DNA from: an uncultured Lachnobacterium sp. | GTDB lineage: Bacteria; Bacillota; Clostridia; Lachnospirales; Lachnospiraceae | NCBI GenBank assembly: GCA_900546625.1 | Contig: URDU01000005.1 | Location: forward strand, 49,290-113,289 | Reading direction: 5' to 3' | Length of the DNA stretch: 64,000 nt | Shown here: one piece after another, positions 36,387-46,002 of the stretch | How the letters are laid out: each line of letters begins with the position of its first letter | Numbering within the stretch: position 1 is the stretch's first letter | Position numbers and translations under genes: made by a program | Notes under the pieces: model-generated | The model's input: the letters and a program-made list of their open reading frames with translations, nothing else | What the model was told of the DNA's origin: nothing | Databases searched by the model: none

Positions 36387-37379
36387 TCAAAGCCGTATTA
36401 AAACAAGACTCATCACCGCCACCGATAAAAGCTCACACAAAAACGCAGTGATATACATCAGCCTGTTTGCACGCTTTATATCCTCGTACTCTATCTCACG
36501 CAGCCCGTCTCCTATGTATTTTTTCTTCACAAGCTTCCCAAAATACACTGCATCACCCGCAAGCTGCACCCTTAAAGCGCCGGCACATACGGACTCTGTC
36601 TGGGCTGAGTTGGGGCTTGCGTGATTGAAACGGTCTCTTTTAAAAATGCGGTATGCATTTCGTCCATCAAACTGCCTGCCACCGATAAATGCGGCAATTA
36701 TCATCAGATATGCACTGATTCTTGCCGGTATGAAATTGACCACATCGTCAAGCCTTGCAGCAAATCTGCCAAAATACATATATTTATCATTTTTGTAGCC
36801 AAGCATGGAATCCATCGTATTCACAGCCTTGTATACAAAGCCAAGCACCGGTCCGCCGATTGCCGTGTAAAGCATAGGTGCGATCACTCCGTCAGATGTA
36901 TTTTCAGCTACCGTCTCAACTGCCGCCCTTGTCACGCCAGCCTCATCAAGCACAGATGTATCTCTGCCAACAATCATGGAAACAGCCCTTCTTCCTGCTT
37001 CAACTCCGTCTGTCCTTAGCGCATCGTACACCCTCATGCTCTCCACACGAAGACATTTTGTGGCAAGAATCTGCCAGGTCATGACAGCCTCTGCTATTAC
37101 CCCGGCATACAGATTTATGCTGTATACTGCCACAAGAATAATTACCGATACTGCAAAGGTGGCAAAAATAACAGTAAAAGCAAGAAGCACGCCTCTTTTA
37201 TATTTTGTTAAATTTGCTTCATTTTCAGAGCTATTATATTTGACATCACAATTAAGCCTCTTATCGAGAAAAGAAATGAGTGAGCCGATAAGTCTGACCG
37301 GATGCGGTATAAAATGCGGATCCCCTATTAATAAATCAAGCACAAAGCCTGCTATAAATGCAATAATATGATAACACAT
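36387..37379 (-). CDS. cbiB: adenosylcobinamide-phosphate synthase CbiB
   Basis: 330 residues, integral membrane: segments at the N-terminus (FIAGFVLDLLIGDP), about 70-100 and at the C-terminus. Family phrases: DPHFIPHPVRLIG, GRDTSVLDEAGVTRAAVETVAENTSDGV (quoted in part as hallmark), APMLYTAIGGP and SPNSAQTES. It attaches aminopropanol (phosphate) to adenosylcobyrate. An 86-bp AT-rich gap separates it from the phosphatase gene upstream. Confidence 0.95.
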   Translation of the reverse strand: MCYHIIAFIAGFVLDLLIGDPHFIPHPVRLIGSLISFLDKRLNCDVKYNSSENEANLTKYKRGVLLAFTVIFATFAVSVIILVAVYSINLYAGVIAEAVMTWQILATKCLRVESMRVYDALRTDGVEAGRRAVSMIVGRDTSVLDEAGVTRAAVETVAENTSDGVIAPMLYTAIGGPVLGFVYKAVNTMDSMLGYKNDKYMYFGRFAARLDDVVNFIPARISAYLMIIAAFIGGRQFDGRNAYRIFKRDRFNHASPNSAQTESVCAGALRVQLAGDAVYFGKLVKKKYIGDGLREIEYEDIKRANRLMYITAFLCELLSVAVMSLVLIRL

Positions 37380-37465
37380 ATGTTAATCCTTCTTAAATAA
37401 ACGCATTAATAAAATTAATTTTAAAATGTGTATTTGGTTCTTAATAATTACAAAAAATGTATAAA

Positions 37466-38140
37466 TCATAGCGATATGGGCTGTATTTCATTAAACACGA
37501 TCTCATCGCCATCAACCGCCACCTCGCACGAGTAGCCACAGCCGTTTTTCACCTGGTAATCATAGTAATCCATATCACAGTAATGGCTCATTATCGCCAT
37601 AATAGTTCCCCCATGCACAAAAAACACTATCTGTATCTCTTTATCAGGCATAGCCCTCTTAAGCTCTAATACCTGTGTGATTGCCCTCTCAAAGCCACCT
37701 ATGCTTCTTTTGCAAAAATCTTTTCTGCTCTCTCCGTTTGGAAAGGCAAGTGTACCACCACTGTCAATCCATGCCTGATAATATTCCCTGAAACGGACAT
37801 CTGTGCTAAGCTCCTTATAGCTTTTAAGCTCCCATTCCCCGAAATCCATTTCACTAAACTCTTTTACAGTATGAATTTTATGGTGTTTTGAAGCCGGCAA
37901 AATAATCTCTGCCGTCTGTTTGCAGCGCTTCATTGGGCTTGTAATAATTATCTGCTCCTTTAGGCTGTTTTCCTCCAAAGCCTTGTATATACCATTATCA
38001 AGCGCTTTTTTAAGCTCAAAAACTCCGGCTTCATCGAGTGGCTCATCTGTCCTGCCCAGATATCTGTGCTCTCTGTTTGAGGCTGTGCAGCCGTGTCTTA
38101 TAAAAATACAGTTTATTTTATTTTCTGACCGATTCCACAT
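37466..38140 (-). CDS. cobC: histidine phosphatase, probable alpha-ribazole phosphatase
   Basis: 224 residues, phosphoglycerate mutase-like fold. Catalytic motif FIRHGCTASNREHRYLG (His, Arg pair near residue 15), TSPMKRCKQTA, EMDFGEWE and second catalytic His in FFVHGGTIMA. In a cobalamin operon the expected substrate is alpha-ribazole phosphate or adenosylcobalamin 5'-phosphate. Overlaps the CobU-like gene by 28 bp. Confidence 0.85.
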   Translation of the reverse strand: MWNRSENKINCIFIRHGCTASNREHRYLGRTDEPLDEAGVFELKKALDNGIYKALEENSLKEQIIITSPMKRCKQTAEIILPASKHHKIHTVKEFSEMDFGEWELKSYKELSTDVRFREYYQAWIDSGGTLAFPNGESRKDFCKRSIGGFERAITQVLELKRAMPDKEIQIVFFVHGGTIMAIMSHYCDMDYYDYQVKNGCGYSCEVAVDGDEIVFNEIQPISL

Positions 38141-38559
38141 ATTACGCGAATTACCTCATCTGCTTTTTTTGCAAGCAGTATCTCAGCTCTGCCTGTCTGC
38201 TCCCTGTACTCTCTCTCAAACGCATCAAGAGGCACTATGCCGTTTCCAATCTCATCGGCAATGACTATTGTATCCGGATTTTCCTCTGCAAACTGCATGA
38301 ATTTCAAAACATATTCCTGCAGCGGAAGCTTCTTTTCAAGCACCGCCCTGATAAAATAATGGAATTTATCTATTATGATTACCCGCTCATCATCGATGGG
38401 CAAATCCCATGGCCATTCCATGTTTGATACCTTATCATTGCAGGAATTATCTTTTAGAAAAAAGCAGTCATACACATCATATTTTTCTGATTCTTCTATC
38501 ATATTTTCAAGCACATAATCAAGCTTTCCCTGTGCCACTCCGCCTATCACAAGCTTCAT
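38113..38559 (-). CDS. short divergent CobU-like protein
   Basis: 148 residues from the ATG at 38559 (GGAG 5 bp upstream). Starts KLVIGGVAQGKLDYV, a P-loop-like sequence in which the Ser/Thr after Lys is replaced by Leu. The C-terminal third resembles CobU clearly: IVIADEIGNGIVPLDAFEREYREQTGRAEIL (compared piecewise) and ADEVIRVICGI. The guanylylation histidine region (HRRLR in the other copy) is missing. So it may be a kinase-only, regulatory or inactive partner of the full CobU at 39340-39966. Overlaps cobS by 4 bp. Confidence 0.65.
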   Translation of the reverse strand: MKLVIGGVAQGKLDYVLENMIEESEKYDVYDCFFLKDNSCNDKVSNMEWPWDLPIDDERVIIIDKFHYFIRAVLEKKLPLQEYVLKFMQFAEENPDTIVIADEIGNGIVPLDAFEREYREQTGRAEILLAKKADEVIRVICGIGQKIK

Positions 38560-39314
38560 ATTTTCTCCAATCCCAGTGCCACTGCCATGGCGCACTCACA
38601 TATACACACAAAATACCCTGCCGTATCGCCGGTGATGCCACCAAGATCCTTTTTTGTTTTGGCATAATAATACCAAAAGCTAAGTGCTGCCGCAATGATC
38701 ATAGCCACCGCATAAGGCAGTGACACAATAAACAAAACAGCTATACACAGTGCAAGCTGGATGTATAGTGCTGCCCTTACAATTGTCCTGTGCGCAGTGT
38801 CCGCAAACATAAATAACAGTCCCTCGCTTTTTGCCGATTTAAATGACACAACAGCTATCCCACTTAAGCATCTTGAGATGAAAAAGCCTGCGCAAAAAAC
38901 AATAAATGCTTTATCATCCATTATCTGAGAAAATGCTCCCATGAATAATAATCCGTAGGCTGCAAGCATTATAACGGCAAACGCCCCTATATGTGAATCC
39001 TTAAGTATTGCAAGCTTTTCCTCCCGCGGTTTGTATGAATGAAATGCATCCATTGTATCCATAAAACCATCTATGTGAAAGCCTCCCGTAACCGCTATCG
39101 GAATCAACGCACCTACGCATACATAGCAGATATCCGTCACTCCAAAATGAGAGTATAGATATCTCCACAGTATAAGAAACAGTCCGATCACAGCTCCTAT
39201 CCACGGAAAGAATACCAGCATATACTTCATGTCATCATCCTTCCATTTGAATTGTGGCATAGGTATCTTTGAATACATGGAAAAAGATACTATGCACGAC
39301 CTTATTAGCTTCAT
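38556..39314 (-). CDS. cobS: adenosylcobinamide-GDP ribazoletransferase CobS
   Basis: 252 residues from the ATG at 39314, which lies 26 bp after the cobU stop; the frame is open further upstream but those residues overlap cobU. Integral membrane with about six segments and the family metal-binding motif GGFHIDGFMDTMDAFHS, plus KDSHIGAFA and LGGITGDTAG. It joins GDP-cobinamide to alpha-ribazole (phosphate). Confidence 0.95.
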   Translation of the reverse strand: MKLIRSCIVSFSMYSKIPMPQFKWKDDDMKYMLVFFPWIGAVIGLFLILWRYLYSHFGVTDICYVCVGALIPIAVTGGFHIDGFMDTMDAFHSYKPREEKLAILKDSHIGAFAVIMLAAYGLLFMGAFSQIMDDKAFIVFCAGFFISRCLSGIAVVSFKSAKSEGLLFMFADTAHRTIVRAALYIQLALCIAVLFIVSLPYAVAMIIAAALSFWYYYAKTKKDLGGITGDTAGYFVCICECAMAVALGLEKI

Positions 39315-39339
39315 AATACACTTAAACCTCCACACTGCT

Positions 39340-39966
39340 TCACTTAACCGCAACAGGAATGCCTGCAACCACCTCAACGACGCTCTCTGCCATCGCAGCA
39401 AGCCCTCTGTTTACAATTCCCATTGCCTTTATGTAATTCATCGTTGATTCATCATAGCAGACTCCGTCTTCAAATACATTGTTTGTCACAATTACAAGCT
39501 CTGCAACATTTTCACTTAAGATACTTACATCTTTTAACACCTTTTTGCTCACAAGGCTGATTAGGGTATTCTCATAATCCCTCATATTATCAGGTCCATC
39601 CAATGCCTCTTTTTTAACCCCGGCTTCCTTAGTATCGGAAGCATCTACAGGTGGAAACATCTCATTTGCCACAAGGTTTGACATACACTCAAGCAGTGCC
39701 AACCGCCCTGCTTTTAAACAATTTTCTGATTGCAGCTTAGAAACCGCATCTTTGATATCACGAGGCTGTTCTATAGTAATAAAGCCTTTTCCGGCACGAA
39801 GCCTTCTGTGCCTGTCTATCTTACGCTGCCCCTCATCATCAAATACCTGCATGGTGGCAATGTAATATTTTTCTTTGCCTCCTTTTTTATTTGACGCGTG
39901 ACAAATATATTTTTCTGCATATGCTGATTTGCCGCTTCCGCTGCCGCCGGTTATAAGTGTAATCAT
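39340..39966 (-). CDS. cobU: adenosylcobinamide kinase/guanylyltransferase CobU
   Basis: 208 residues. Walker A GGSGSGKS (7-14), YYIATMQVFDDE, the guanylylated-His region DRHRRLRAGKGF with His53, and VIVTNNVFEDG in place of the usual VTNEVG. An insert of about 25 residues (near 110-130) lengthens it beyond typical CobU. ATG directly follows the cobT stop. Confidence 0.9.
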   Translation of the reverse strand: MITLITGGSGSGKSAYAEKYICHASNKKGGKEKYYIATMQVFDDEGQRKIDRHRRLRAGKGFITIEQPRDIKDAVSKLQSENCLKAGRLALLECMSNLVANEMFPPVDASDTKEAGVKKEALDGPDNMRDYENTLISLVSKKVLKDVSILSENVAELVIVTNNVFEDGVCYDESTMNYIKAMGIVNRGLAAMAESVVEVVAGIPVAVK

Positions 39967-41037
39967 CTATACATACCTCTCATACTGTGATACCGAGATA
40001 TCGTCAAAGGTTGTACGCCCCTTATATACGCTAAGTGACATATCCAAAAGCGAAAGCATCATCACTGCACCTGTTCCCTCTCCAAGTGCAAGGGAAGCTC
40101 TTATGACAGGCTTTACGGAAAGTGCCTCACATAAAAGCGCCACGGCAGGCTCTTTCCCCTCATGGGATGGAATGATAAAATCAACAGCTCCCGGAAGAAG
40201 CCTTTCTGCTGCCAATGCTGAAACCATGCTTATCACACCGTCCAGCACAACAGGAATATGGTATATTGCACCACCTATACACACTCCGACAAGGCCTGCA
40301 ATATCAAGGCCTCCGACTGTCATAAGTATCTCAAAGGCATCCTTATTATATAAATCATACTTTTCTATTGCGTCCTCAATTACACTGATTTTTCTCTCAA
40401 GCCCACTGTCGCTTAGGCCAGCACCTCTTCCTGTCACTGTGGCCACATCGCACCTTAGCATGGCGGCTGCCATTGCTGCGCTGGTGGTGGTGTTTCCTAT
40501 CCCCATCTCACCGGTTGCAATAATTCTGTAGCCGTTTGCCTTACACTCCCTAACTATATCTATACCTGCTGCAATCGCTTCAAGTGTCTCTTCCTCTGTC
40601 ATGGCAGGCTCCTTTGCAAAGTTTCTTGTGCCCATACGCACTTTTCTTTGAAGCAGCCCTTTAACACTCTCGTCACTGTTTATTCCTATATCCACAGGAA
40701 TTGTATCAGCCCCTGCAGTCATTGCCATGCGTCCGACAGATGAGGCCTTCCTTGCCATGGATTTTGCAACTGCAAGTGTCACCTCCTGTCCGGACTGGCT
40801 GATGCCCTCAGCAACCACACCATTGTCCGCACACATCATTATGACCGCCTTTTTTGAGATATCTATATTTTCATCTCCCAAAACAGCTCCGATCCTAGCT
40901 GTTAAAAACTCAAAATCACCCATGCCGTCGAGCGGCTTTGCCACCGAATCCCAGTTTGAACGGATTTTTTTGTACATTTTTTCATCTGGTGGAGTTATCT
41001 TTATTTTTTTTAATTCTTTAACTGTAAAATCAATCAT
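39967..41037 (-). CDS. cobT: nicotinate-nucleotide:dimethylbenzimidazole phosphoribosyltransferase CobT
   Basis: 356 residues from the ATG at 41037, which overlaps the cbiP stop by 8 bp. Family phrases: [58 protein letters not shown], and the catalytic region SHEGKEPA and LGEGTGAVM. It activates the lower base. No bza or bluB gene for base synthesis is in the window, so the lower ligand cannot be predicted. Confidence 0.95.
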   Translation of the reverse strand: MIDFTVKELKKIKITPPDEKMYKKIRSNWDSVAKPLDGMGDFEFLTARIGAVLGDENIDISKKAVIMMCADNGVVAEGISQSGQEVTLAVAKSMARKASSVGRMAMTAGADTIPVDIGINSDESVKGLLQRKVRMGTRNFAKEPAMTEEETLEAIAAGIDIVRECKANGYRIIATGEMGIGNTTTSAAMAAAMLRCDVATVTGRGAGLSDSGLERKISVIEDAIEKYDLYNKDAFEILMTVGGLDIAGLVGVCIGGAIYHIPVVLDGVISMVSALAAERLLPGAVDFIIPSHEGKEPAVALLCEALSVKPVIRASLALGEGTGAVMMLSLLDMSLSVYKGRTTFDDISVSQYERYV

Positions 41038-42535
41038 ATTTTGCCTCTCGAAGCATGCCGTACACTGCATCCATATCCAGGTACTCCCTCAATGTATCCG
41101 CAAGCCTGTCATACTGTTTTTCCTTGAAGCTCTCATAGCTTACAATAGCACTGTCATTCACATCAATGCCCTTTTTATCAGCAATATAATCCACTATCAC
41201 TTTTGCGGCCTCTGCAGTGTCAAAAATGCCGTGGATATACGAGCCATACACATTTCTGCCATCAGATATGACATTATTTAACTCATTTTTCCTATCAATA
41301 CAAGATACCTGCTCATCCATATCTGTGCAATACATGCTCTTTCCCATATGTATCTCATAGCCCAAAAAGTGACAGCCTGAAAGCCTGCTCAATACACCAT
41401 CTACATGTGCTATTTCACCGCTTGTCTGAAGCCTTGTCTTACTATTTTTTAGAACGGTATCTATAGGAAGAAGCTCCATGCCACGCATAAAGCCTCCCTC
41501 CTCGACACAGTCAGGGTCGCCTATTGAAGCACCCAGCATCTGATAGCCTCCGCATATTCCAAAAACCGGTATCTCACAGGAGAGCTTTTTGACAGCGGCC
41601 TCAAGTCCGTTTTGTCTCATCCACAAAAGATCACCCATCGTATTCTTGCTTCCCGGCAGAAATACTATATCCGGATGACGCAGCTCATTTACTGTTGTCA
41701 CATACCTCACTGTCACCTCTGGCATCTGTTCAAAGACATTGAAATCTGTGAAATTTGATATTCTCGGGTATCTGATGACCGCTATGTCAATAAGCCCGTC
41801 TGTCTTTTTGTCAAAGCGCTCTGTCAGGCTGTCCTCATCCTCAAGCTGTACATCCATATATGGCACCACTCCGGTGACAGGCACCCTGCCCCTCTCCTCA
41901 AGCATCTGTATGCCGGGGTCAAGGATTGTCTTGTCGCCACGGAATTTATTTATAATAAGCCCGCAGACACGCTCCTTTTCCTCAGGAGTTAAAAGCATAA
42001 GTGTGCCAAGCAGCTGCGCAAAAACGCCACCTCTGTCGATATCACCCACGAGAAGCACCGGTGCATCCACCATATGCGCAAGCCCCATGTTTACAATATC
42101 ATTTTCCTTCAGATTTATCTCCGCCGGGCTTCCGGCGCCCTCAATCACTATGATATCAGCATATTCCTCAAGCTTTTTAAATGCCTTTTTTATATCCGGT
42201 ATGAGAGTTTTCTTGTATGCAAAATACTCTCTCGCCGGCATGTTCTTAAGCACCCTTCCGTTTACAATCACCTGTGAGCCTGTGTTATTTGTGGGCTTTA
42301 AAAGAATAGGATTCATGCACACCATAGGCTTGATGCCTGCTGCCTCAGCCTGCATCACCTGGGCCCGTCCCATCTCAAGACCTTCGTCTGTTATATAAGA
42401 GTTGAGCGCCATGTTCTGTGATTTAAACGGTGCCACCCTGTATCCGTCCTGTCTGAAAATGCGGCACAATCCCGCGACAAGAAAGCTCTTGCCTGAATTG
42501 GACATTGTACCCTGTACCATAATTACCTTTGCCAT
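41030..42535 (-). CDS. cbiP: cobyric acid synthase CbiP
   Basis: 501 residues. N-terminal ATPase [13 protein letters not shown] and [15 protein letters not shown]; hallmark [13 protein letters not shown] and [10 protein letters not shown]-terminal glutamine amidotransferase with nucleophile Cys in [11 protein letters not shown] and His in YIHGIFD. It amidates the b, d, e and g side chains. 51 bp after the transporter ATPase gene. Confidence 0.96.
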   Translation of the reverse strand: MAKVIMVQGTMSNSGKSFLVAGLCRIFRQDGYRVAPFKSQNMALNSYITDEGLEMGRAQVMQAEAAGIKPMVCMNPILLKPTNNTGSQVIVNGRVLKNMPAREYFAYKKTLIPDIKKAFKKLEEYADIIVIEGAGSPAEINLKENDIVNMGLAHMVDAPVLLVGDIDRGGVFAQLLGTLMLLTPEEKERVCGLIINKFRGDKTILDPGIQMLEERGRVPVTGVVPYMDVQLEDEDSLTERFDKKTDGLIDIAVIRYPRISNFTDFNVFEQMPEVTVRYVTTVNELRHPDIVFLPGSKNTMGDLLWMRQNGLEAAVKKLSCEIPVFGICGGYQMLGASIGDPDCVEEGGFMRGMELLPIDTVLKNSKTRLQTSGEIAHVDGVLSRLSGCHFLGYEIHMGKSMYCTDMDEQVSCIDRKNELNNVISDGRNVYGSYIHGIFDTAEAAKVIVDYIADKKGIDVNDSAIVSYESFKEKQYDRLADTLREYLDMDAVYGMLREAKYD

Positions 42536-42585
42536 ATCTATACCTGCTGTCTGAATTTATGTGAACTTCCTTAAAGCTGTGCCAA

Positions 42586-43698
42586 TTAATCATCATAAGA
42601 AGAAATTTTTATGAGCTTCCCTGTAGAGGCTGCATACTCATACAGCCTGCTGTTAAACTGCTCATATGTGCCAAACTCTGTTCTGTCACATATGACGCCC
42701 TCGCATGCATCAATAAGCGCCTTTGCCTTTTTAATAACGGCATCGTCTACGGGCTCAAAGCTTCTTGCGCTAACAAGCTCAGCAGAAAGCGCCTTTGCAG
42801 CAGGATAATCCAGATCATTTTCATAGATGATTCCTGTCGCAAACGGGATGCCCTTTCGCTGCAAGCTTCTGAAGCTTTTCCTGCCCAGGCCTCCTCCTGC
42901 TATGACAAATACCCTTGCCCTTCCATCCGGTTTTTCAAGCTCCAAATCCTCTCCTGTTTCATCAAAGCTTCCGGCTTTAATTCCAAAAAGCCTGGAAACA
43001 TATGAGTCTGTAAATACATCCTCAGGAGTGCCGTATCTGTCCACATATCTGCCATCTATACACATGATATGGTCTGACACGCGCTTTGCCATATCAAGCT
43101 CGTGAAGTGACATGATAACCGTAAGATTCTTCTGTCTTTTAAGCCTTTGAAGTATTGATAAAAACTCAAGCTTGTACTTTATATCAAGATACGAGGTAGG
43201 CTCGTCTAACACTATAATCTCCGGCTGCTGGCATATGGCTCGCGACAGCATGACGCGCTGCCTTTGTCCATCACTTATTTTTGTAAAATCCTTATCCTTT
43301 ATCTGTGATACGTTGACCAGCTCCATCGCCTCATCCACAGCCCTTTTATCCTCATCAGAAAGTACTCCAAACCGCCCTGTATACGGATATCTGCCCGTCG
43401 CAACCACATCATAGCAGGTCATAAGCTCTGTCTTTAGCTTATCGGTCAGCACAACAGCCATTTTCTTTGCAAATTCATTGCCGTTCATCGTCATTGCATC
43501 ACTTTTATCGAGATATACTGTACCGCTCACAAGTGAAAGCTGTCTTGCAATGCTCTTTAAAATAGTCGATTTACCGGCACCGTTTGGTCCGATTAATGTG
43601 AGAATCTCTCCCCTTTTCAGGGAAAAATCAATATTTTCAATGAGTGGCCTGTTATCATATCCAACGGCCAGCCTTTGTGCAGTAAAATAATATTCCAT
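42586..43698 (-). CDS. BtuD-like ABC ATPase with extra C-terminal domain
   Basis: 370 residues. The first about 250 are a FecE/BtuD-type ATPase: Walker A GPNGAGKST, signature ISDGQRQR (first Ser-Gly-Gly replaced by SDG), Walker B IIVLDEPTSYLD and SLHEL. Residues about 258-370 are an additional domain starting VFVIAGGGLGRKSF with SARSFEPVDD and GVICDRTEFGTYEQFN, not part of BtuD. It looks like a nucleotide-binding or regulatory module. ATG shares one base with the permease stop (TGATG). Cobalamin or corrinoid uptake is inferred from the operon. Confidence 0.85.
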   Translation of the reverse strand: MEYYFTAQRLAVGYDNRPLIENIDFSLKRGEILTLIGPNGAGKSTILKSIARQLSLVSGTVYLDKSDAMTMNGNEFAKKMAVVLTDKLKTELMTCYDVVATGRYPYTGRFGVLSDEDKRAVDEAMELVNVSQIKDKDFTKISDGQRQRVMLSRAICQQPEIIVLDEPTSYLDIKYKLEFLSILQRLKRQKNLTVIMSLHELDMAKRVSDHIMCIDGRYVDRYGTPEDVFTDSYVSRLFGIKAGSFDETGEDLELEKPDGRARVFVIAGGGLGRKSFRSLQRKGIPFATGIIYENDLDYPAAKALSAELVSARSFEPVDDAVIKKAKALIDACEGVICDRTEFGTYEQFNSRLYEYAASTGKLIKISSYDD

Positions 43699-44714
43699 CA
43701 GACATTTTTCTCCTTGCCACGTCTTATCATGATAAAAAGCACTACCGGTGCACCAAATACTGCCGTAACCGTGCTGATACTAAGCTCCGTAGGCGCAAAC
43801 ATCATCCTCGCAAGCAAATCGCAGAATAAGCAGAACACCGCTCCCCCAAGGAAGCATGCCGGTATCATATATATAGGCTTTGTGCTTTTTAACATGCTTT
43901 TTACTATGTGTGGCGCGGCTATTCCGACAAACGATATCGGTCCCGCAAACGCCACTATACAGGCTGAAAGCAGGCTTGAAAGCAGCACCAGAAGCACCCT
44001 GATGTGCTTTATGTTTACACCCAGGTTTACGGCATATGACTCACCGAGCTGATATGCCATAAGGGGCTTTGACATTAGAAAAACAAAGATAAATGTGATT
44101 CCCACCACAATGCTCATCACTTTGATACTGTCCCAGCTCATGCCCGAAAAGCTTCCCCTCGACCAGTTGTGCAGGTTTACTATGTCTGAATCATCTGCAA
44201 ATGTCACCACAAACTCGGTAACTGCAGAGCATATGTAGCCTATCATGACACCGCTCACCACAAGCATTGACATGCTGCTTACCTTTCTTGAAATGATAAG
44301 CACAAAGCCCATCGAAAGCATTGCTCCCAAAAACGCTGCTGCAATCATGGCAAGCGAGCTCACACGTATGGCGTTTCCAAGCAAGAATACCATAACAAGT
44401 GCCACAACCATCTTGGCTCCCGAAGATATGCCAAGCACAAAGGGGCCTGCGATTGGATTATGAAAAAAAGTCTGCAAAAGGTAGCCTGCAAGCGCTAACG
44501 CCCCGCCCAATATCATCGCAGCGATAGCTCTTGGCATACGGATATCCCACACAATACGTCCCACCCTGTCTGAGTGGTCATAAAGTGTCTCAAATGCAGC
44601 CTTAAATGATATGTGTACAGTTCCTATGCACACATTCATGATAAGCAATATGATAATTAAGATTATAAGGATAATAAATGTTGTAAAACACCTTATTTTT
44701 CTGGTTTTTTCCAT
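43698..44714 (-). CDS. BtuC-like FecCD family permease
   Basis: 338 residues with about nine or ten hydrophobic segments. Family phrases: LRMPRAIAA-type DIRMPRAIAAMILGGALALAG (quoted in part), NPIAGPFVLGISSGA, GYICSAVTEF, RGSFSGMSWDSI and FVGIAAPHIVK. Type II importer permease of the iron-chelate/vitamin B12 group. With its ATPase and binding protein in the riboswitch-controlled operon, corrinoids are the likely cargo. Confidence 0.9.
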   Translation of the reverse strand: MEKTRKIRCFTTFIILIILIIILLIMNVCIGTVHISFKAAFETLYDHSDRVGRIVWDIRMPRAIAAMILGGALALAGYLLQTFFHNPIAGPFVLGISSGAKMVVALVMVFLLGNAIRVSSLAMIAAAFLGAMLSMGFVLIISRKVSSMSMLVVSGVMIGYICSAVTEFVVTFADDSDIVNLHNWSRGSFSGMSWDSIKVMSIVVGITFIFVFLMSKPLMAYQLGESYAVNLGVNIKHIRVLLVLLSSLLSACIVAFAGPISFVGIAAPHIVKSMLKSTKPIYMIPACFLGGAVFCLFCDLLARMMFAPTELSISTVTAVFGAPVVLFIMIRRGKEKNV

Positions 44715-44762
44715 GTTGTAGCTCCGCTTTTATCTTTTACGCTATTGGTTTTTCCTGCACAG

Positions 44763-45995
44763 TTATCTGAGCTTAAACAGATATTTCATGCCACTGTCGG
44801 GTGCATCTGTAATCATCGAATGCATATCATCAATCATATATCCGATGGACATAGACTGCTGATACATATCGTTCGTGGTGCAAAATACATTGCCGTCTTT
44901 GACAGCCCTAAAATCAGCAAGCACCGGACACTTATCCAGAAGCTCAGCTATACTCTTCACTCCGCCGTCTATTGCACTGTTATATATCAGATAGTCAGCA
45001 TCTATTGATCCATTGTAGAAATCCTCAAGCTGCATATTCATGGTTGACCTGCCTGTATCATCGTCGTTTGATGCATCAAAAATATATTCTCCACCGGCGA
45101 GCGAAATCATCTTTGGCACATAGTCTGTGCTTTTGCGCACCTGGATTTGTCCATTGGACGTGATATAGAAAAATGCAACTGTCGATCTGTTATCATCATT
45201 TGAAGCGTCATCACTTTTTGTAGCGGCATCACTCTTTGTGGTGTCATCCGTATCGGTACCATCTGCCTTTGCGATGCGATTTACGATATCCACCTGCTCA
45301 TTAAAAAGCTCATCGGCCTTTTCATCCCGGTCTGTAAGCGCTCCGAAAAACTTCACCCACTCCACTCTGCCAAGAGGCTCCTCCTCATAGCTTGAGTACT
45401 CGATTATTGAAGGGATATCAAAGCTTTTAAGCTTTTCCGTCACCTGTGGTGAATGGGTAATCATAGTATTTTCTATGGCAAGAGAACAGTTTTCCGACAC
45501 CAGAAGCTCGTAATCGGGCTTTGAATATTTGCCGGCATAGAGCATTTTGCCACTTTCAAGCGCCTCACTTGCGCTGTCAATGTACCAGCCGTCACTGTCA
45601 AGCCCCGAAAATTTAATAGTATCCACTGCATCAAGCTTGTCAAACATATCCATCACCCCTGATGCGACCAGATACAAATCACTTACAGGCTCCTTTAAAA
45701 CGATGATATCCTTGTCAATATCCTTTGGAGTCTTTTTGCCCTTTGGCACGGTAAGTATTTTGGTACCGTCCTTTGTCGTAAGTATCTTGTATCCACCCTC
45801 ATAATAGTCAACAGAAAAATTCTTTGCATATAAAAGCTTCATACTGCTCTTATATATAAGACCATTCTGCACCTCAGTTGTACCCTTCGATTCGGTATTC
45901 CCTGAATCGGAAGAAGGACTGTCACAGCCTGACAGCCAGAACAGTCCTATAATTGATATCATTATATATATAATTATCTTTTTTCTTCCATGCAT
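44763..45995 (-). CDS. BtuF-like substrate-binding lipoprotein
   Basis: 410 residues. Signal peptide with lipobox WLSGC (Cys about 24), then a helical-backbone type binding protein: VASGVMDMFDKL, SFDIPSIIEYS, and a C-terminal lobe VFCTTNDMYQQS. A low-complexity Asp/Ser/Lys/Thr insert (about 240-270) sits near the lobe boundary. Longer than E. coli BtuF (about 266). Directly follows the two-domain lipoprotein gene (7-bp gap). Corrinoid binding is inferred. Confidence 0.85.
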   Translation of the reverse strand: MHGRKKIIIYIMISIIGLFWLSGCDSPSSDSGNTESKGTTEVQNGLIYKSSMKLLYAKNFSVDYYEGGYKILTTKDGTKILTVPKGKKTPKDIDKDIIVLKEPVSDLYLVASGVMDMFDKLDAVDTIKFSGLDSDGWYIDSASEALESGKMLYAGKYSKPDYELLVSENCSLAIENTMITHSPQVTEKLKSFDIPSIIEYSSYEEEPLGRVEWVKFFGALTDRDEKADELFNEQVDIVNRIAKADGTDTDDTTKSDAATKSDDASNDDNRSTVAFFYITSNGQIQVRKSTDYVPKMISLAGGEYIFDASNDDDTGRSTMNMQLEDFYNGSIDADYLIYNSAIDGGVKSIAELLDKCPVLADFRAVKDGNVFCTTNDMYQQSMSIGYMIDDMHSMITDAPDSGMKYLFKLR

Positions 45996-46002
45996 AGCTT
46001 AA

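Noticed and set aside
41739..42398. 219-codon plus-strand open frame
   Set aside because: Antisense to cbiP, whose own sequence is strongly conserved.
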